DNA of 64,000 nt from Neonectria sp. B-13 (Eukaryota; Ascomycota; Sordariomycetes; Hypocreales; Nectriaceae). Below, piece by piece: positions 45,481-58,685 of this stretch. The notes under the pieces are model-generated. The model ran no database searches. It saw nothing but the letters and a program-made list of their open reading frames with translations, and was not told the DNA's origin. The position numbers were made by a program, and so were the translations under genes. The stretch lies in the NCBI GenBank assembly GCA_002682825.1, contig NOKP01000002.1, positions 186,001-250,000 of the forward strand, written 5' to 3'. Numbering within the stretch: position 1 is the first letter of the stretch; every line of letters starts with the position of its first letter.

Positions 45481-47438
45481 ATGATGACTTCTGATATTGG
45501 AATATCGTCCTCATCTCAGATCGACGTTGAGTCCGATGGTCTCTCCAAACGACCTAATGAGAGTATCAAAGAAACCGATTCTGCTTCTGTGGACGTCAGT
45601 GGAGATGTGCTTGACCACGGTCTACGTCGGGGTTTGAAAGGCCGACACTTTGTGCTCATTGCTTTGGGATCTATCATCGGGCCAGGTAAGATGAACAATT
45701 TTTGAACGCATGCTTTAATATACTAACCTGATATTTCCCCCGCAGGCACTTTCTATGGATTGGGATACGCGCTCTTTCTCTCTGGACCTTTGGGTTTGTT
45801 AATTGGCTTTGGAGCTGTTGGTGAGTGGACAAAATAAATCATGGGAAATGCTCATGCTCATTGGAATAGCCATCGCCGTCTGGATCTTGATGCAATGTGT
45901 GGGCGAAGTCACAGCCATGTTCCCAGTCCATGGCGGGTTCATCGAACATGCAAATCGTTTTGTCGATCCCGCTCTCAGCTTTGCGCTCGCATGGCTCTAC
46001 TATCTCATGTGGAGTCTCTATCTCGCATCAGGTACGTTGGATCTGAATAACGCGGGAGAGAAGATGCCTGTTACTGATGCAGTATTTAGACTGGAACGCT
46101 ACCGTGTTAATCCTGAATTACTGGGTAGCTGACAGTACTATGCCATCGTGGGCGTGGTTTCTGGTCTTCTGGGCAGTATACAACATCATCTCCACGCTAG
46201 GTGTAAGTGTCTACGGAGAACTCGAATACATATTTGGTATGTTCAAGTTTTGTGCATTAATTGTACTCTTCTTCATTGCCATCCTGGCAAATGTTGGTGC
46301 CTTTGGAAACGGATACGTCGGCTTCCGATACTGGACTCCTCCCGACGGGCCCATCATCAACGGTATTCTGGGGTTCGGACAGGTCTTCATCCTGGCCGCA
46401 ACTTACTACGTTGGAACTGAAGTCGTCTCGCTTGCTGCTGGCGAGTCAAAGAACCCCCAAAGAGATGTCCCTGCAGTGAGTCTCGTTTTTAACCCAGGAG
46501 TAGACTTACGCTAACTTGCGTCCAGAGCATGTCTTCCATCACGTATCGCATCCTGATCGTGTACATGGGCATGGCTTTCTTCCAAGGCCTTATTTGCCCC
46601 TCATCGGCCCCAGGATTGATCCACGCAGACTCGGCCGTCGCGTCTTCACCGTTCACTATTGGCTATGAGCTTGCAGGTTGGAAGTCGGCAGGCCATTTTG
46701 TCAACGCCATCATTATCGTTGCGTCTGTTTCTGCCTCTAACGGAGTAGTCTACGTCCAGTCGCGTACGCTTTACACAATGGCTCTAACAGGCAAGGCTCC
46801 ATCAATCTTCAAGCGGGCCAGCAAGAGAGGAGGTAAGTGTGCAATTGAATCCTCCTTGCCGGTACAAACATCTCATTCAAAGCAGTTCCCTACGTTGCCA
46901 TCTTATTCTCAAACCTATGGGGCTTTCTAGCTCTCATGAACCTCTCAATCGACGCCGGTACCGTCTTCACATATTTCAACTCTGTCAGCGGTACAGCTGC
47001 CTATTTTACCTGGATCATCATCATGGTCACCTTTCTGCGTCTGCGTACGGGATTGAGCGCTCAGGGTGTTGACTTGAGTACCCTTCCATTCCGGGCCAGA
47101 GGTAGCATCTGGATATACCGGCTCACGCTTGCATTCTTTGTCTTCTTGTTGTTTATTCAGGGTTTTACATCGTTTGTCGATGGATTTCACTTCAAAGTTT
47201 TCATCTCGTCATACATAACTATGCCGACCTTCGTTATCCTGTTCTTTGGGTACAAGTACTATCATAAGACACACTGGTAAGATAGGCTCTTTCCAATGAC
47301 AGGGTACACCAATGCTAACGTACGAACAGGCTCAGAGCTCATGAGATGCCAATCTCGGACCGTTTGGTGTACGATCCTGCCCTAGCCGGCACGGGTGAAA
47401 CTGGTTGGAGGCGGATTTGGAGAGCTCTGAAGGATTAG
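45481..47438 (+). CDS. Amino-acid/amine permease, APC superfamily (YAT-like)
   Basis: Seven exons: 45481-45685, 45746-45820, 45870-46031, 46090-46475, 46526-46832, 46886-47276, 47330-47438; phases close at 544 aa. A hydrophilic N-terminus (~60 residues) precedes about 12 membrane segments. Family marks: GLRRGLKGRHFVLIALGSII then GPGTFYGLG (first helix with the G-x-G break), GGFIEHANRFVDPAL, VSLAAGESKNPQRDVP (E/N-P-R-D loop) and ASNGVVYVQSRTLYTMAL. The plasma membrane is the likely site. Substrate is unknown; divergence from a copper amine oxidase suggests uptake of an amine or amino acid used as nitrogen source. The start at the first of two adjacent ATGs (45481) fits the family. Confidence 0.92.
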
Positions 47439-50400
47439 TCACTAGACATATTGGAAATGTATTCTGTTTGAATCTAGGCCCGTCGTGCCTGGATTCAAAC
47501 GGTTAGCGCAGAACTGGATACTTGAGCGACTTAAAGACTTGTTGCGATATTGCACAGTCTGACTATGTCTCTTCAGCAATGCAGGGGGTCAAATAGAGGA
47601 TGTATAGCATAATTAGTAGGTGGAAGGTTCCACAAATTATGTGATATTGCATAGAGGCGGAGGGGAGATTTGCTCCCAATTGATCGAAGTTTTCCCCTCG
47701 TTAACTTGTATTCCGTGATTAGTTGAAAGAAACTCTCAGCTTAATTTAAAGCTTGGACTTTCTCATTAATTTACTCATTTTCGAAATCGATATCTCGAAC
47801 CACTTAGAGTCACATGGGAGCGAGGCATTGAGATCCCATCGCAATAAACTTGGGCATTTTCCGCGCAAAATATCAGCGCCTACTAGACGTTTTTGGAATT
47901 AACCAAAGTCCATTCGTAGTATTGTCTGCCTTATCTCCAATCTTTTTTCTCATTTCGGGGGCTTCGAGGCAGTCTTTACTCTGGCCTTACTGTACCTAGT
48001 GACACCAAGGAGTTTTCTGCAATATCCACGCCCATAGTCCCGAAGTCAGAGTATCCCGACAGGAACCAGCCTGGTGATATAAAACTTCGAGGAACCCCAA
48101 TAAAGATTAATTCGGACATCATCGACTACTTCATGACAACGATGAAGCTTCTGGTGTACTTTGACAGTGTCATTGATCGAGAGGACGACCACTTCACGCG
48201 GGCCCAGACTAACCAACAGCTACCCCAGGATATTATTACATCGACTCGGTAAGACGGGTGCATCACAGTTCCCTTGGTTGCAATCGCAAGTAGTGGAGAG
48301 ATTTACCCAACAGCCTGTTTCTTCCTATATCTTCATCGCAACAGTCGCTCTCGACATGCTGCTCGCGGGACTTGAAGTTCCAAAATTCTGGTCACAGGGC
48401 TTGCAGTGCTCTATTCTGCACTTTACCATGTTCCTGGAAAGCTTCAGTTTAAAGTCAACGATTGTGGAGTCTCCAGTCGGTGGTGGAAGTGGAAGTGCTG
48501 AGTACGGAATAGCTCGAAGCTTGTGATACGGGCTGGCCGTCGATCCGCACGCCCTGTGGACCAACCCGCTATCTTTGTCGAATCAATTACCTCAACCACA
48601 TTATCGAAAGACCTCACACGATAAACCGCCTGCACTATTTTGCCAAGCACCAGGTGTGCCCGACTAACAGGAATGCATCGTCTAGGTTAGTGACATGATA
48701 ACAACGCACTTTACTTCGAGTACTTGCAAGGAGTCAGTGCTTCTTGAAGTCCGGCTGCGCCTTATTAATCGCCACCAAGCCGTCCAAGATGGCCTTGGTA
48801 GTGCGAAGCACTTCAAACGTCTCCGGGTCAATCAGTCGCAAGGGGTCATCCATGTCTTTGATAATGTATCGGAACTGCTTGATGGTGAATGACGCGGCCG
48901 ACATGCGTGACCGTTGCAGGTATCGGTCTAGGGTAGTCGAGGCACTACCGTATAGATCTGGGAACAAATCCAAAGCGTCTAAAAGGGCATTCGGTCTGAT
49001 CCTCCTAGCTGATGCTCTCCACAACCTATCCTTGGCCGTGATTGGCACACGAGATGCGATGTTCACCTGGCGAGGAGCGACGACGTTAGGTTTGAACTAG
49101 TTTTCTGTTTGTCGTATGAAGCCGCGATAGAATCACGATTGTAGTCAGCCAGTCACCCCATTGACCGAGCAACCACTTAACTGATCACCCGACTTACATG
49201 ACTAGCAAAATCAACTGCAAACTTTAAAGGTAGAAAGAATAAAAACCAGCCATGTGAGCGTTTGGAGGGACGCCCATAGTCTAACGACAGCTCGTCTTCG
49301 GACATAGAAAATCTCCTTCCTTGTTGGGCTGGTATCAATAAGGGGATTGGCTAGAACACAGCTCGATACGCAGCTTTAAGTGACCAAAACTCTGATATAT
49401 CAAACGACTGAAGAACGTGGCTTGTATAGGGGGAGGGGGGGCAAATAGACCCATTGGATTTGATTGAGCACACAAACACTTATCAAAGCGGGTGTTGCGT
49501 GTGATCCATGGCCATCGAGAACAAGGAGTAACTTCTCATTGGGTATTCCCGTCTTTGAACCCGGGGTAAAGACCTCCTTCAATCAGTCAAGCCTAATTTC
49601 ATCACTTGCCTAGCCCTTTGAGGATAATACAAAGTTCCAATCAATGTGGAAGGCACAGGTACCAGTATGTCTGGGTCGAACGGCACACCCATAGCACACC
49701 CAACCTGTCACACCATTCCCGCCCTCGGCCGAGCCAGTGGGAAGCGTACTGTCGCCCCATTGGACAGGTTAAGCCAGCGCACCATCGTGGCGAGATATAT
49801 GGAGGTAAGTTCCGCGTATTTCACGGATTTCCCTCTGTTCTACCCGCTACTGGGAATAGAGCCGACCCTATAGAATGCTAAGGAGCTCGACATGGACTGA
49901 AGCAAAAAGCTGCATGTGACGGTATTTCGTCAAGAGACTGTGGCTTTCTTGGCGAGGCACATGATGAGCTTACTCGGGCCGTCTAGGTGCGAAACATAAA
50001 TACGTGTATTGAAGCGGGTAATAGTACGAGACCTTTGTCTGATATTCGCTTGCTTTCCTGATGACCAAGCCATTGTCCCCTCCACTACCCCTACATCGAG
50101 TAGGGTCGGGCAGAATACGGCGTTCCAGGGGCTCCTAAGACTCGCCTTTCAAGCCAGCTGCCAGTCGAGGTTAGTCCGTCCCCCCACCCCCCTGGCTGTT
50201 CACTTGCTAGACATGTCATGTCTGTGGACGTTTGTGGGCGGTTCCAACGGCACGTTCCGAGCAGCCCACGCTAAGGGAGCTCTTGGGCACTGGGGAACCC
50301 GGGAGAGCTGGGGGAAGAGCGTTTGGAGATCATGTGGAAATCCCCGCACTCTTCACAAGCGATACGCGTAATACCCCGGCCTAGTTCTGACTACTTATAT

Positions 50401-50642
50401 GTTTTAGCCCAGGCAAGCACTGCAATCGGTCCTACTCCGGCGCCGCTAGTCAGCCCATGAGAACGAGACATCTCCTCAACGGTTATAAACAGCCTCAACC
50501 TGGGGTTAAACAAAACCAACACCAAGTATAAGAAGATGAACTTTGCTGATAGATGCTGTTCTGCTCGATAGGCAATGCGTCAAAGTTCTTCAGCCCAATA
50601 ACCGACGTTCTTCTCTTGATCAGATCACCAAATTTTGCTGCA
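47439..50642. other. 3.2-kb gene-poor region with transposon debris
   Basis: No complete gene supported. A minus-strand frame at 48734-49066 (110 codons, KQFRYIIKDMDDPLRLIDPE) looks coding but is unrecognised. A pogo-like fragment at 49400-49582 is listed separately. Frames at 48161-48526 and 50009-50371 have no domain and overlap others. Confidence 0.45.
49400..49582 (-). pseudogene. pogo/Fot1-type DDE transposase fragment
   Basis: The minus strand reads NEKLLLVLDGHGSHATPAL then IQWVYLPP. This matches the central DDE_1 motif (LDGHGSH..T then LPPH.S) of fungal Fot1/pogo transposases. The second Asp region is present; the first and last catalytic blocks and the terminal repeats are not found, so this is a relic. 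The unrecognised frame at 48734-49066 may be its remnant C-terminus. Confidence 0.6.
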
Positions 50643-53082
50643 ATGAGAATTTTCAAAAGTACTCTCTGGCTGGTAGCCCCAGCCTTGATTGATGGCTCAT
50701 TCGCTAGTCCTCTGGACCCGAAAACTTCGCGCTGTATGAACCCCAAGTATTATATTTGATCCGCTAGCTGACTTCTTTCCTTAGCTTGGGACGAGGCCTC
50801 ATCAAAAGCTCGTGCCGCAAGGTCTAAATTGACTCTCAATGAAAAGCTCGGCATAATCACTGGAGGCTATAACCCTGACGTCAATATTCCATGTGTCGGT
50901 TCCATTGGCGGCGTGGACAGCATCGGGTTTACAGGACTGTGTTTCTCCGATGGCCCTGCAGGCTATAACAGGGCGGATAAGGTCAGTGTCTTCCCAGCTG
51001 GGTTGACCACCGCAGCCACATGGGACAAATCCCTTATATACCAAAGGGGAGTGGCTATCGGTAATGAGTTCCGATCAAAGGGCGCTCATGTCTATCTTGG
51101 GTTGGTTACACTACCCCAGTGAGGTTCTTCCCAGCTAACGAATGAATAGACCGGTGTCTGGGCCTCTGGGTCGAAATGCCCTCGGCGGCCGTAACTGGGA
51201 AGCCTTTGGCCCTGATCCATATCTGTCCGGCGTCGCAATTTACGAATCGGTATCTGGAATTCAGTCTACCGGTGTGCAAGCTTGCTCAAAGCACTTTGTC
51301 GGAAACGAGCAGGAAACTCAACGGACAAGAACCACAAACGAGGATGGCAGTATTGTTGAGGGCATGTCTTCGAACATCGACGATCGTACCTTGCACGAGC
51401 TTTACTCCTGGCCTTTTGCAAATGCTGTGAAGGCTGGAACGGCGAGCATTATGTGCTCATATAATCGTGTGAACGGAACCTATGCCTGCGAGAATGACAG
51501 ACTTCTTAACAAGATTTTGAAGGAAGAGCTAGGTTTCCGGGGCTATGTTGTATCTGATTGGTTCGCGACTCACTCAACTAAGGATTCTGCACTGGGAGGC
51601 CTTGATATGGAAATGCCTGGGTCAGCGAGCGCGGACTTTGGAGATGCATTTTTCGGCGACGATCTCCTTGATGCTGTTGAGCAAAAAAGGGTCTCAGTGA
51701 AGCGCATTGACGACATGGTTGACAGGGTTCTGACGGCATATTATCTTCTTGGACAAGAGAAAGGATTTCCAAGCATCGATCCGTCTACTCGATCTGCTTT
51801 ACTCAGCATTCAATTCGGGTATCGTTCTCCATACTCGCAAGCAGTGCCTCAAGTCGAAGCGAGAGACGTTCGAGGAGATCATGCCAAGTTGATTCGAAAA
51901 ATTGGTGCAGCAGGAACAGTCCTTCTTAAAAATACGAAGGGAACACTTCCGCTTGGGTCTAAAGCGAGTATTGGAGTTTTTGGAAACGACGCGCATTTGC
52001 CTGAAGTTGGCTCAGCATATTTTGGAGAGTCTGAAGAAGGCTTTGACATCGGGACGCTCGATATTGGCGGCGGATCTGGAAGCGTCCGACACACGAACCT
52101 CGTTAGCCCCTTGGACGCCATTCGAAAGCGGGCTGAGAGCAACGGCCGGCGCGTACAGGCAATCATCAGCAACGAAATTCTAGCCGAAGGCGTCTTTAAC
52201 TCCATTTATCCACTTCCAGATGTCTGTCTGGTGTTCCTCAAAGCCTACGCAAGCGAAGGTTTCGATCGACCATCCCTTGAGCTGCAGTGGAACGCCACAC
52301 GAGTGGTGGAACAGACGACGGCTATCTGCCCCAATACTGTCGTTATCGTTCACGGTCCTGGCGTGATCCTAATGCCGTGGTCCGACAACGAAAACGTCAC
52401 CGCTATTCTCGCGGCTCACTATCCCGGTGAAGAAACAGGAAATGCCATTGCGGACGTTTTGTGGGGAACTGCCGAGCCATCGGGACGATTGCCGTATACG
52501 ATCCCCAAACAGCTGAGCGACTACGGTGCCCCAATCTCACAAGACGACTCCGCCAATCCGCAAGCAGATTTTTCTGAGGGATTACTGATTGACTATCGGC
52601 ACTTCGACTCAGCTGGAATTGAGCCACTCTATCCGTTTGGGTTCGGTTTGAGCTATACTAGCTTTCAAATGAGTCAAAGCATACAACTCCAGGTTACCAA
52701 GGGCCTGGTTGCTCAAGCTGATTCTTCCAAGAAGGTTGCCCCAGGCGGAAACCCTGATTTGTGGACTTCAGTTGCAACGGCGACAATCACAGTTACGAAC
52801 ACGGGCAGAAGAACTGGTTCAACTGTACCACAACTGTATGTTTCTTTCCCCAAGGCTACTACCCCAAAGAACACGCCTGCCAAGGTCCTGCGTGGCTTTG
52901 AAAAGGTGACTCTTGTACCTGGCAAGTCAACGAAGGTCTCTTTTAAATTAGCGAGAAGGGACCTGAGCTATTGGGATGTGCGTAAGCAGCAATGGGTTAT
53001 CCCGAAGGGAGAGTTCACATTCTCTGCTGGATTTAGTTCACAGGATATCACGGCTAAGGTTTCTAAGCCTGTCTTGGCCTAA
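50643..53082 (+). CDS. Secreted GH3 beta-glucosidase-type glycoside hydrolase
   Basis: Three exons: 50643-50733, 50785-51100, 51150-53082, with introns of 51 and 49 nt; 779 aa. The signal peptide MRIFKSTLWLVAPALIDGSF leads to a secreted enzyme. The GH3 N-domain shows CFSDGPAGYN, GRNWEAFGPDPYLSG, ACSKHFVGNEQE (KH) and the nucleophile Asp in GYVVSDWFATHS. The second domain has AAGTVLLKNTKGTLPL. A fibronectin-III-like C-domain follows (GFGLSYTSF, then VTNTGRRTGSTVPQLYVSFP). The length is normal and all marks are intact. It probably removes terminal beta-glucosyl residues from pl​ant glycosides or oligosaccharides. It faces a GH106-type gene convergently, suggesting joint attack on a rhamnose/glucose-decorated substrate. 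Confidence 0.93.
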
Positions 53083-53098
53083 CTCCAGTTCCTTCCGA

Positions 53099-53449
53099 TC
53101 AATACCTCGCTACACCTAGTGGGGACAAGTAGACGCAGGTTGAAGTTATCTTCCGGACAACGCAGCTGGCACAGGGTGGGACTTGTTTATCGCACTGCTC
53201 GAGTTGGCCAGAGGCGTCGATGAAGGTCGTCACAGGATCCAATGATGTCGTTGTCGCAATTGAGATGGGGGGCTGGGCTGGATTCACTTTAACGCATCTC
53301 TTCTTGTAATTATAACACCTTCTGCGCGACTTATTATGTGATTTCCTCTTCCGCATTACTATTGCTAGCCTCCTCGGGTGGAGGAGTGAGTGACGATGGA
53401 GGAGGGAAACAAGCTTTGCAGATAAGGGATCAGGGGTTCGCGGGTGCAT
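53099..53449 (-). pseudogene. Remnant of a Zn2Cys6 regulator
   Basis: The minus strand reads KSHNKSRRRCYNYKKRCVK. A GTGAAT...GAGCAG segment that could be an intron follows, then CDKQVPPCASC and STCVY. Joined, this is a zinc cluster in which the second Cys (C-X2-C) is Tyr, a change of one G-to-A type. The frame ends at 53099 soon after the cluster, with no regulatory domain. A defective leftover of a pathway regulator between the two glycosidase genes is the simplest reading. Confidence 0.55.
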
Positions 53450-54465
53450 TAGGGCTGAACATCACGGACTTAATGCCAAAGATGGTCCCTGTGGCGGTTC
53501 CCTTGAGGAGACATTCAAGAGTGATTGCTGTATTTTCCTTCTCTGCTTTTCTTCGTGGCTGGCCGGCGCCGATTCCGATGGTTGGCTAAAACTCGCCTCC
53601 TGGTTGGACCAGCCCTTCCAGTTAGGCTCTTTTGGGGCGACGCCGATCCGTGCACTTTCTATTGCAGCCAAAGGATTGCAGCATCGAAGCTGCACATATT
53701 TTGGTTTTCAGTGCACTGCCGTATGATTTGACGCTGACATGGAGTGTTGTCCAACACATACAGGTGCAGGGATTTCGCAATCCAAGGCAGTCATGGTTTC
53801 AAAGTTGAGGTCCAGGTTGGGGGCCACCGCTGTAAAGCGACGGGACAGAGGAGACCACAGATTGCTAAGATCAATGAGGAGTAGCAAGGTGTCATGTTGA
53901 CTGACAAGGAAGTTAGCGTGGTAGTGCAAAGGGGCAGGGCCACTTGTGTAATCCTAGAGTGAAATCGTGATGTTGGGCTGCTTCACTCTCTGATTTGACC
54001 AGGGGAGCCCTAGTAGGTCACAACGCGAAGTGCTTTACAACGCTACTAGGCTGATAAGGGCAATAGAGGTCGTTTAATGGTAGGAAGGAAGGTGAATACT
54101 GTGTAGGGGTAGGAGAGTCGAAGAGCTCATGAGAGTCACAAGCCAGATGCGCGCAAGGAGTAAATTTGTGGATGAGAGATCCGATGTCTCGATGGATGAT
54201 AAATTTGTTGCTGTTCAGAATTGTCCATGGAGGCGCCCTATATTCAGGGCGCATGTTTGCCGCGCCCGAATTTAGAAGGTAATCTAACGACCAGATCTAA
54301 ATCTGGCGTTTCTGCAAGCCGAATATTGGCCGCTATTGTTCCTTCTTTCGAAATGAGGACTTGTGAGCGATAGGGAAGTAGGGGGAGGGAGAAGGTCAAC
54401 CGGATTCTGCGTATCTGAACCATGCATGATAACTGTATCATATATCAACCTCACTATGTGAGAAT
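53450..54465. other. Intergenic between convergent genes
   Basis: No supportable gene; overlapping short frames on both strands lack domains. It contains the 3' flank of the GH106-type gene. Confidence 0.45.
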
Positions 54466-57400
54466 CTAGACAACTATGATCTCGTACGGTATAATAGTAA
54501 CTGTGCCGACTAATCCAGCCTCAGTACGTGGCGCAAGGGGCGATCCAAGTTGTTGTAGTGTAACGGGCAAAGGTGTGGAGCCGGCCGTTACCAGGTCAGA
54601 TATGATTGTTCGAAGGTAATTCCACAATGTTGTGGGGACGGTGACCGAGATCGTATTTTGACCGTGCCGTAGATACGGGCTTACATCCGCCACCGCATTC
54701 GTAATGTCTAGTGCAGGGACTTTGTGATCATTGATAGTAACAGTAGCTGCATCCAACACTCTAGAGAAGGAGACATATGCTCCTAGAGATTTTGTCTTAC
54801 GACGCGCACCCCTTGGTGGCCACTGAAAGGTTGTGGTGTAGTAACCTATACCAGAAGCGTTAGATAGGGACGGGATCTCAATCCACGAAGTTGGTGCATT
54901 CAGCTGATGAGTCGTATTATACTTGACGGTGTGCTCGCTGTCGTAAAGATCCTCCGGAGCCTCCCAATGTTCAGCCGTCAAAGTCCACTTAGACAGTTGG
55001 AAAGCTGGTGGTACGGACGTGGAATCAAGTTCTACACTTTTGCCGTCCGAGAGAATGGCGTTAGAAGGTGCCTCAGACCGGGCGACGTGTAACGAGATCC
55101 CACGATTATATGTGGATCGAGATCCTAAAACGTGGGAGGGCACATGCTCAACATGATATCGAAGCACCGGCGTCTTTTGCTGTAACTCATCACCAAAAGC
55201 GAGAAGAATCGTCTGGTTTCCGGCAAGGTTGATGGGGATGATTGTGGTGGTCTTTGTGCGCTTATAGACTAGTACTGGGGAGGTTTCGCCCGTCCATGGA
55301 TTCAGATAGAAGGGTGCTTCGGTGGTGGCAACAGTGATATTACCGGTAGAAGCTGCCAAGTCGGAGTAGACAACTGCGTAGCCGATCCCATCTGCTTCGC
55401 TCCAAGAGCTATAGCATGTTCCGTTTGTGCTTATACCGACCTGGGGACGCAAGCCGAGTGTTCTCAATTTGTTCGCGACTTTTCCCGATGCAACTGAGTG
55501 GACGTTCTTGGAGCGCAGAAGCTTTGAGAGTTCTCTTTCAAACTTGACCTCATCGGACCCGTCTCCCGTGGCGTAGTACTTTGGCAACCCTCCACTGAAG
55601 ATTATCGGCAAACCATTTCGAGCAAACGACGCAAGAGCTTTGACCGCGTCGAGGGTGACATTCTGCGAGGTTTCCACAACGAATGCTTTCCAAGCAGGAC
55701 CATCAGAGGCAAGAACTCCATTTTTCACCACGGCTTGTTTGAGACGGAGGTTGTCTGCAGAGAGATAATTCCAAGACCAGCCTGTGCAAAATATAGAAAT
55801 TAGCAACTGTCTAGAAGGTGTGCTTCGATTATGGTACCTTCTGAAAGCAAGTCCTGAGCTTGATAGATTGTTCTAATCGTGGTAGCAGATTCCTTGTTGT
55901 ATATAACAACGTCGGCCTTGGCAACACCCTTCTGCAGAATGTGCTGTACTCTCGCTATGTAGTCCATGGTTTCTTGCAGACCATGACTCCAGGCTGGCAG
56001 CTTTGGCGACCATGGTTCTGCGAAGAGATAGCGGAATGGTGTGTAGCCTGGCCAGGTGGTGGCATAGTAGCGTCCCGAATATGTCTGCCCATGGATAATA
56101 TTCTGGTTTATGCCACCAAGGAACGCACGATTGATAGAAAAGATCAACTGTGGAAGATGGTACCGAAACCCACGGCCCCTCGACGCGCCCATCTCGTTCG
56201 AGACGACTCGCTTGCCGACAAGCCGGGCGGGACCACTGAATGAGCGGTATGAGTCGATGTTGTCCTCGAACGAGTGACTCTCACACTCCGGAGCATCCAC
56301 GGCCGGAACAGCGGCCAGCATGTCCATAACCGAGCCATATGCCGGCTGAAGGGATAGCTGGGTATCTAATACCTTATGGACCCAGTCTGCCATTGCTGTA
56401 ATGTATTGCTTATATCCTTCAACCAGTGTTGCACGAAAGTCATTGACATATCCGATCCCTTCATCATCAGTATCGAGGATACACTTGAAAGAACCTGGAT
56501 CGGTTCCCTGAAGCGCCAACGTGTTTTGCTGAAACGTCATGAGGGGCAGGCATGGTTTGATGCTATAGCCAGCCGTCGTCTTAAACAGTTCCGGCAACGA
56601 ACGAGACCAACTCACGTTGAAAGTCAGCTCAAGGCTATCCTCCCATGCTGTTAGGCTTGTGTGAGCAATGTGTACATTATTATCATAGGAAGAATAGGCG
56701 ACTCAACGGGCGTTGGGTGAGGTCGACACATACCGTAATTTCCAACTCGAGACAGAAGCTCGGGTACTCCGTCTTTCAATATATGTTCCTTCCAGAATTT
56801 GCTTACTACAGCCGCCCCCTTTGCACTGAAATGATCGACAGCGAACGATCCATCGTCGAATATGGTCGTGCGCTTGGTTGAGTTGAACTTGAGGTTCTTG
56901 TGGCCAGCTAACCTCTCGTAGAACGCGAATAATCTATAGTGTGACCCGTTGGGAGGCCGTGGGAATGAGAGCTCAACACGGCCGCGTTTGTCGACAAGGC
57001 TGGTGCATTCGGTTAGGGCTCCAGGGACGAGTCGATACTCATCGTAAGTAATGTTCTTAACCCCTACAGTACCAGCCCCTTGGTAAGTTATGGTCTTGTT
57101 GGATTTGACAAGAGCTGAGACAAGCGAAACGAGATGACCAGTTCCCCAACCGGGAATTGATCCGGCGAATGACCCAGTCTGGGGGACCGCCTCCGTAAAT
57201 GGTATCTAGGTTACTCAGCCCTGTGCTGCATCATAGGTGCTAGAGAGTCACATACCATATCCCATTGCAAGCCCTCATCATCCGGTTTTGCGGGAACCCC
57301 CTGGCCTTGATTTGGCCCGAGTGCAAAGTCCATTACAAGGCCGTATTCTTCGTGGGCTTCCAGGGCCTTTTTGAAAATTTCATTGAAAGCCGGTGTACCA

Positions 57401-57684
57401 AAGTTGTAGGTAGACCAATTTGCGCCTAGGGGCATGGAGCCAAGATCGCCACCATACTCGTAGAATGGGGTGAATTCCACTCCGCCAGCCCCAATAGAGG
57501 CAGCAGATGCGATATCCTTGACGACCACATCCACATCGACGCTCGCGTCGGGCAACCAATATCTCAAGCGCGGGCGCACCCGAGCCTCGGGGTGAGAGAA
57601 TGTGCCGATGTCGTTGGGGGCGAGCCCTTGGGCTAGAGTTGTAGCAACCAACTCAAGGAGGGCAACGGAGATGGGGTGTTTCAT
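54466..57684 (-). CDS. Secreted GH106-type (alpha-L-rhamnosidase-like) glycoside hydrolase
   Basis: Four exons: 57684-57256, 57205-56734, 56647-55838, 55781-54466; phases close at 1008 aa. The signal peptide begins MKHPISVALLELVATTLAQG. The N-terminal block RPRLRYWLPDASVDVDVVVK, GAGGVEFTPFYEYGG and MDFALGPNQGQGVP is characteristic of fungal proteins grouped with GH106 (PF17132). GSFAVDHFSAKGA, ARLVGKRVVSNEMGASRG (catalytic-barrel text) and a C-terminal jelly-roll (SLGAYVSFSRVLDAATVTIN) follow. Many N-glycosylation sequons fit secretion. The expected reaction is removal of alpha-L-rhamnose from plant glycosides or pectic side chains; activity is inferred from family only. A TATA-like element lies ~90 bp upstream. 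It is convergent with the GH3 gene. Confidence 0.82.
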
Positions 57685-57771
57685 AGTGATGATAAAAAGA
57701 GGTACAAGACCCTACTCTACTTTCTTCTATCTAATTTGACTCTTGTTCCAAAGCAGGGCTGAGGGGGCCGT

Positions 57772-57779
57772 TTAATATA
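57772..57779 (-). promoter_or_regulatory. TATA-like box of the GH106-type gene
   Basis: TATATTAA on the minus strand, about 90 bp upstream of the ATG at 57684. Confidence 0.4.
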
Positions 57780-58685
57780 GGATAACGGACGGGGATGACG
57801 TGGTTCTTTGGGCTTCGGGTTGCATTGACACGAGGGTGCGGCGCGGGTATAGTTCTTTGTGGTGCTAGCCAGACGTTGTGGAAAAAGGTAATTGTTAGGG
57901 TACGCCTAAAACGAGAATACCTTCTCACGATACATAAGCAGTGCATTGGAGATGTATAGTTGAAATTTTATGCCAGTTCATCAGCATACACGTATCCGGG
58001 GAAGCTCTGGGGTTGACCAAAACGCGTATCGGTGACCCTTCATACGCGTATTAAACGCAAGCCGTATTAGCCCATAGTGGGGTATAAGAACCCCAATCTT
58101 AACGGACGAAACTTCCGCTCATCCTATTGGCCACAAAGTTACTCCAAGCCGCGCGCGAGGAGCCCGAAACCGCCACAACTCGGCTGCTTATCTCCCGAAT
58201 GTCGCCGTGATGAGAACGCGCTCGATAGGCAGCGTACAGAAATTCGAACCCCATGGCGTTGCGGCTCACGGACAGCCAACCCATCTGTTGATGCGACGGA
58301 TTTTCGCACAATATACGCCGTACGTGAGTATGCGAGCTTGGTCGCGGCTCGTCTCCTGCTGTTGATGAGCGCCATAGTGAACCAGTACTGATATGTTACC
58401 GTCCCAGCCTTGACTAGCTACTCACATGTCGTTTACTCTTTACGCTCGCCTTTACTCACTACGTTCACAACACGCCAGCCAAGGTGATAGCTAAATGATC
58501 AAGGGCCAGAGCTAAACCGGACCGAGCCTCGAGGTTTAGAATGGCAAGTACAAGGTTGAAAAGGCTCGTTTCATAATAGCGTAAAGACGGTTGAATTGCA
58601 TATGCTCGTAGACTGCCCGCACCTGAGATTGCACCTTCTATCTCTTTCCTGTCTTATACGAGCCCGTCATTGCTAGAAGCCGCGT
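57780..58685. other. Intergenic, no gene seen
   Basis: Overlapping short frames at 58077-58391 on both strands mirror each other and show no domain. It is upstream of the GH106-type gene and downstream of the reductase. Confidence 0.45.
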
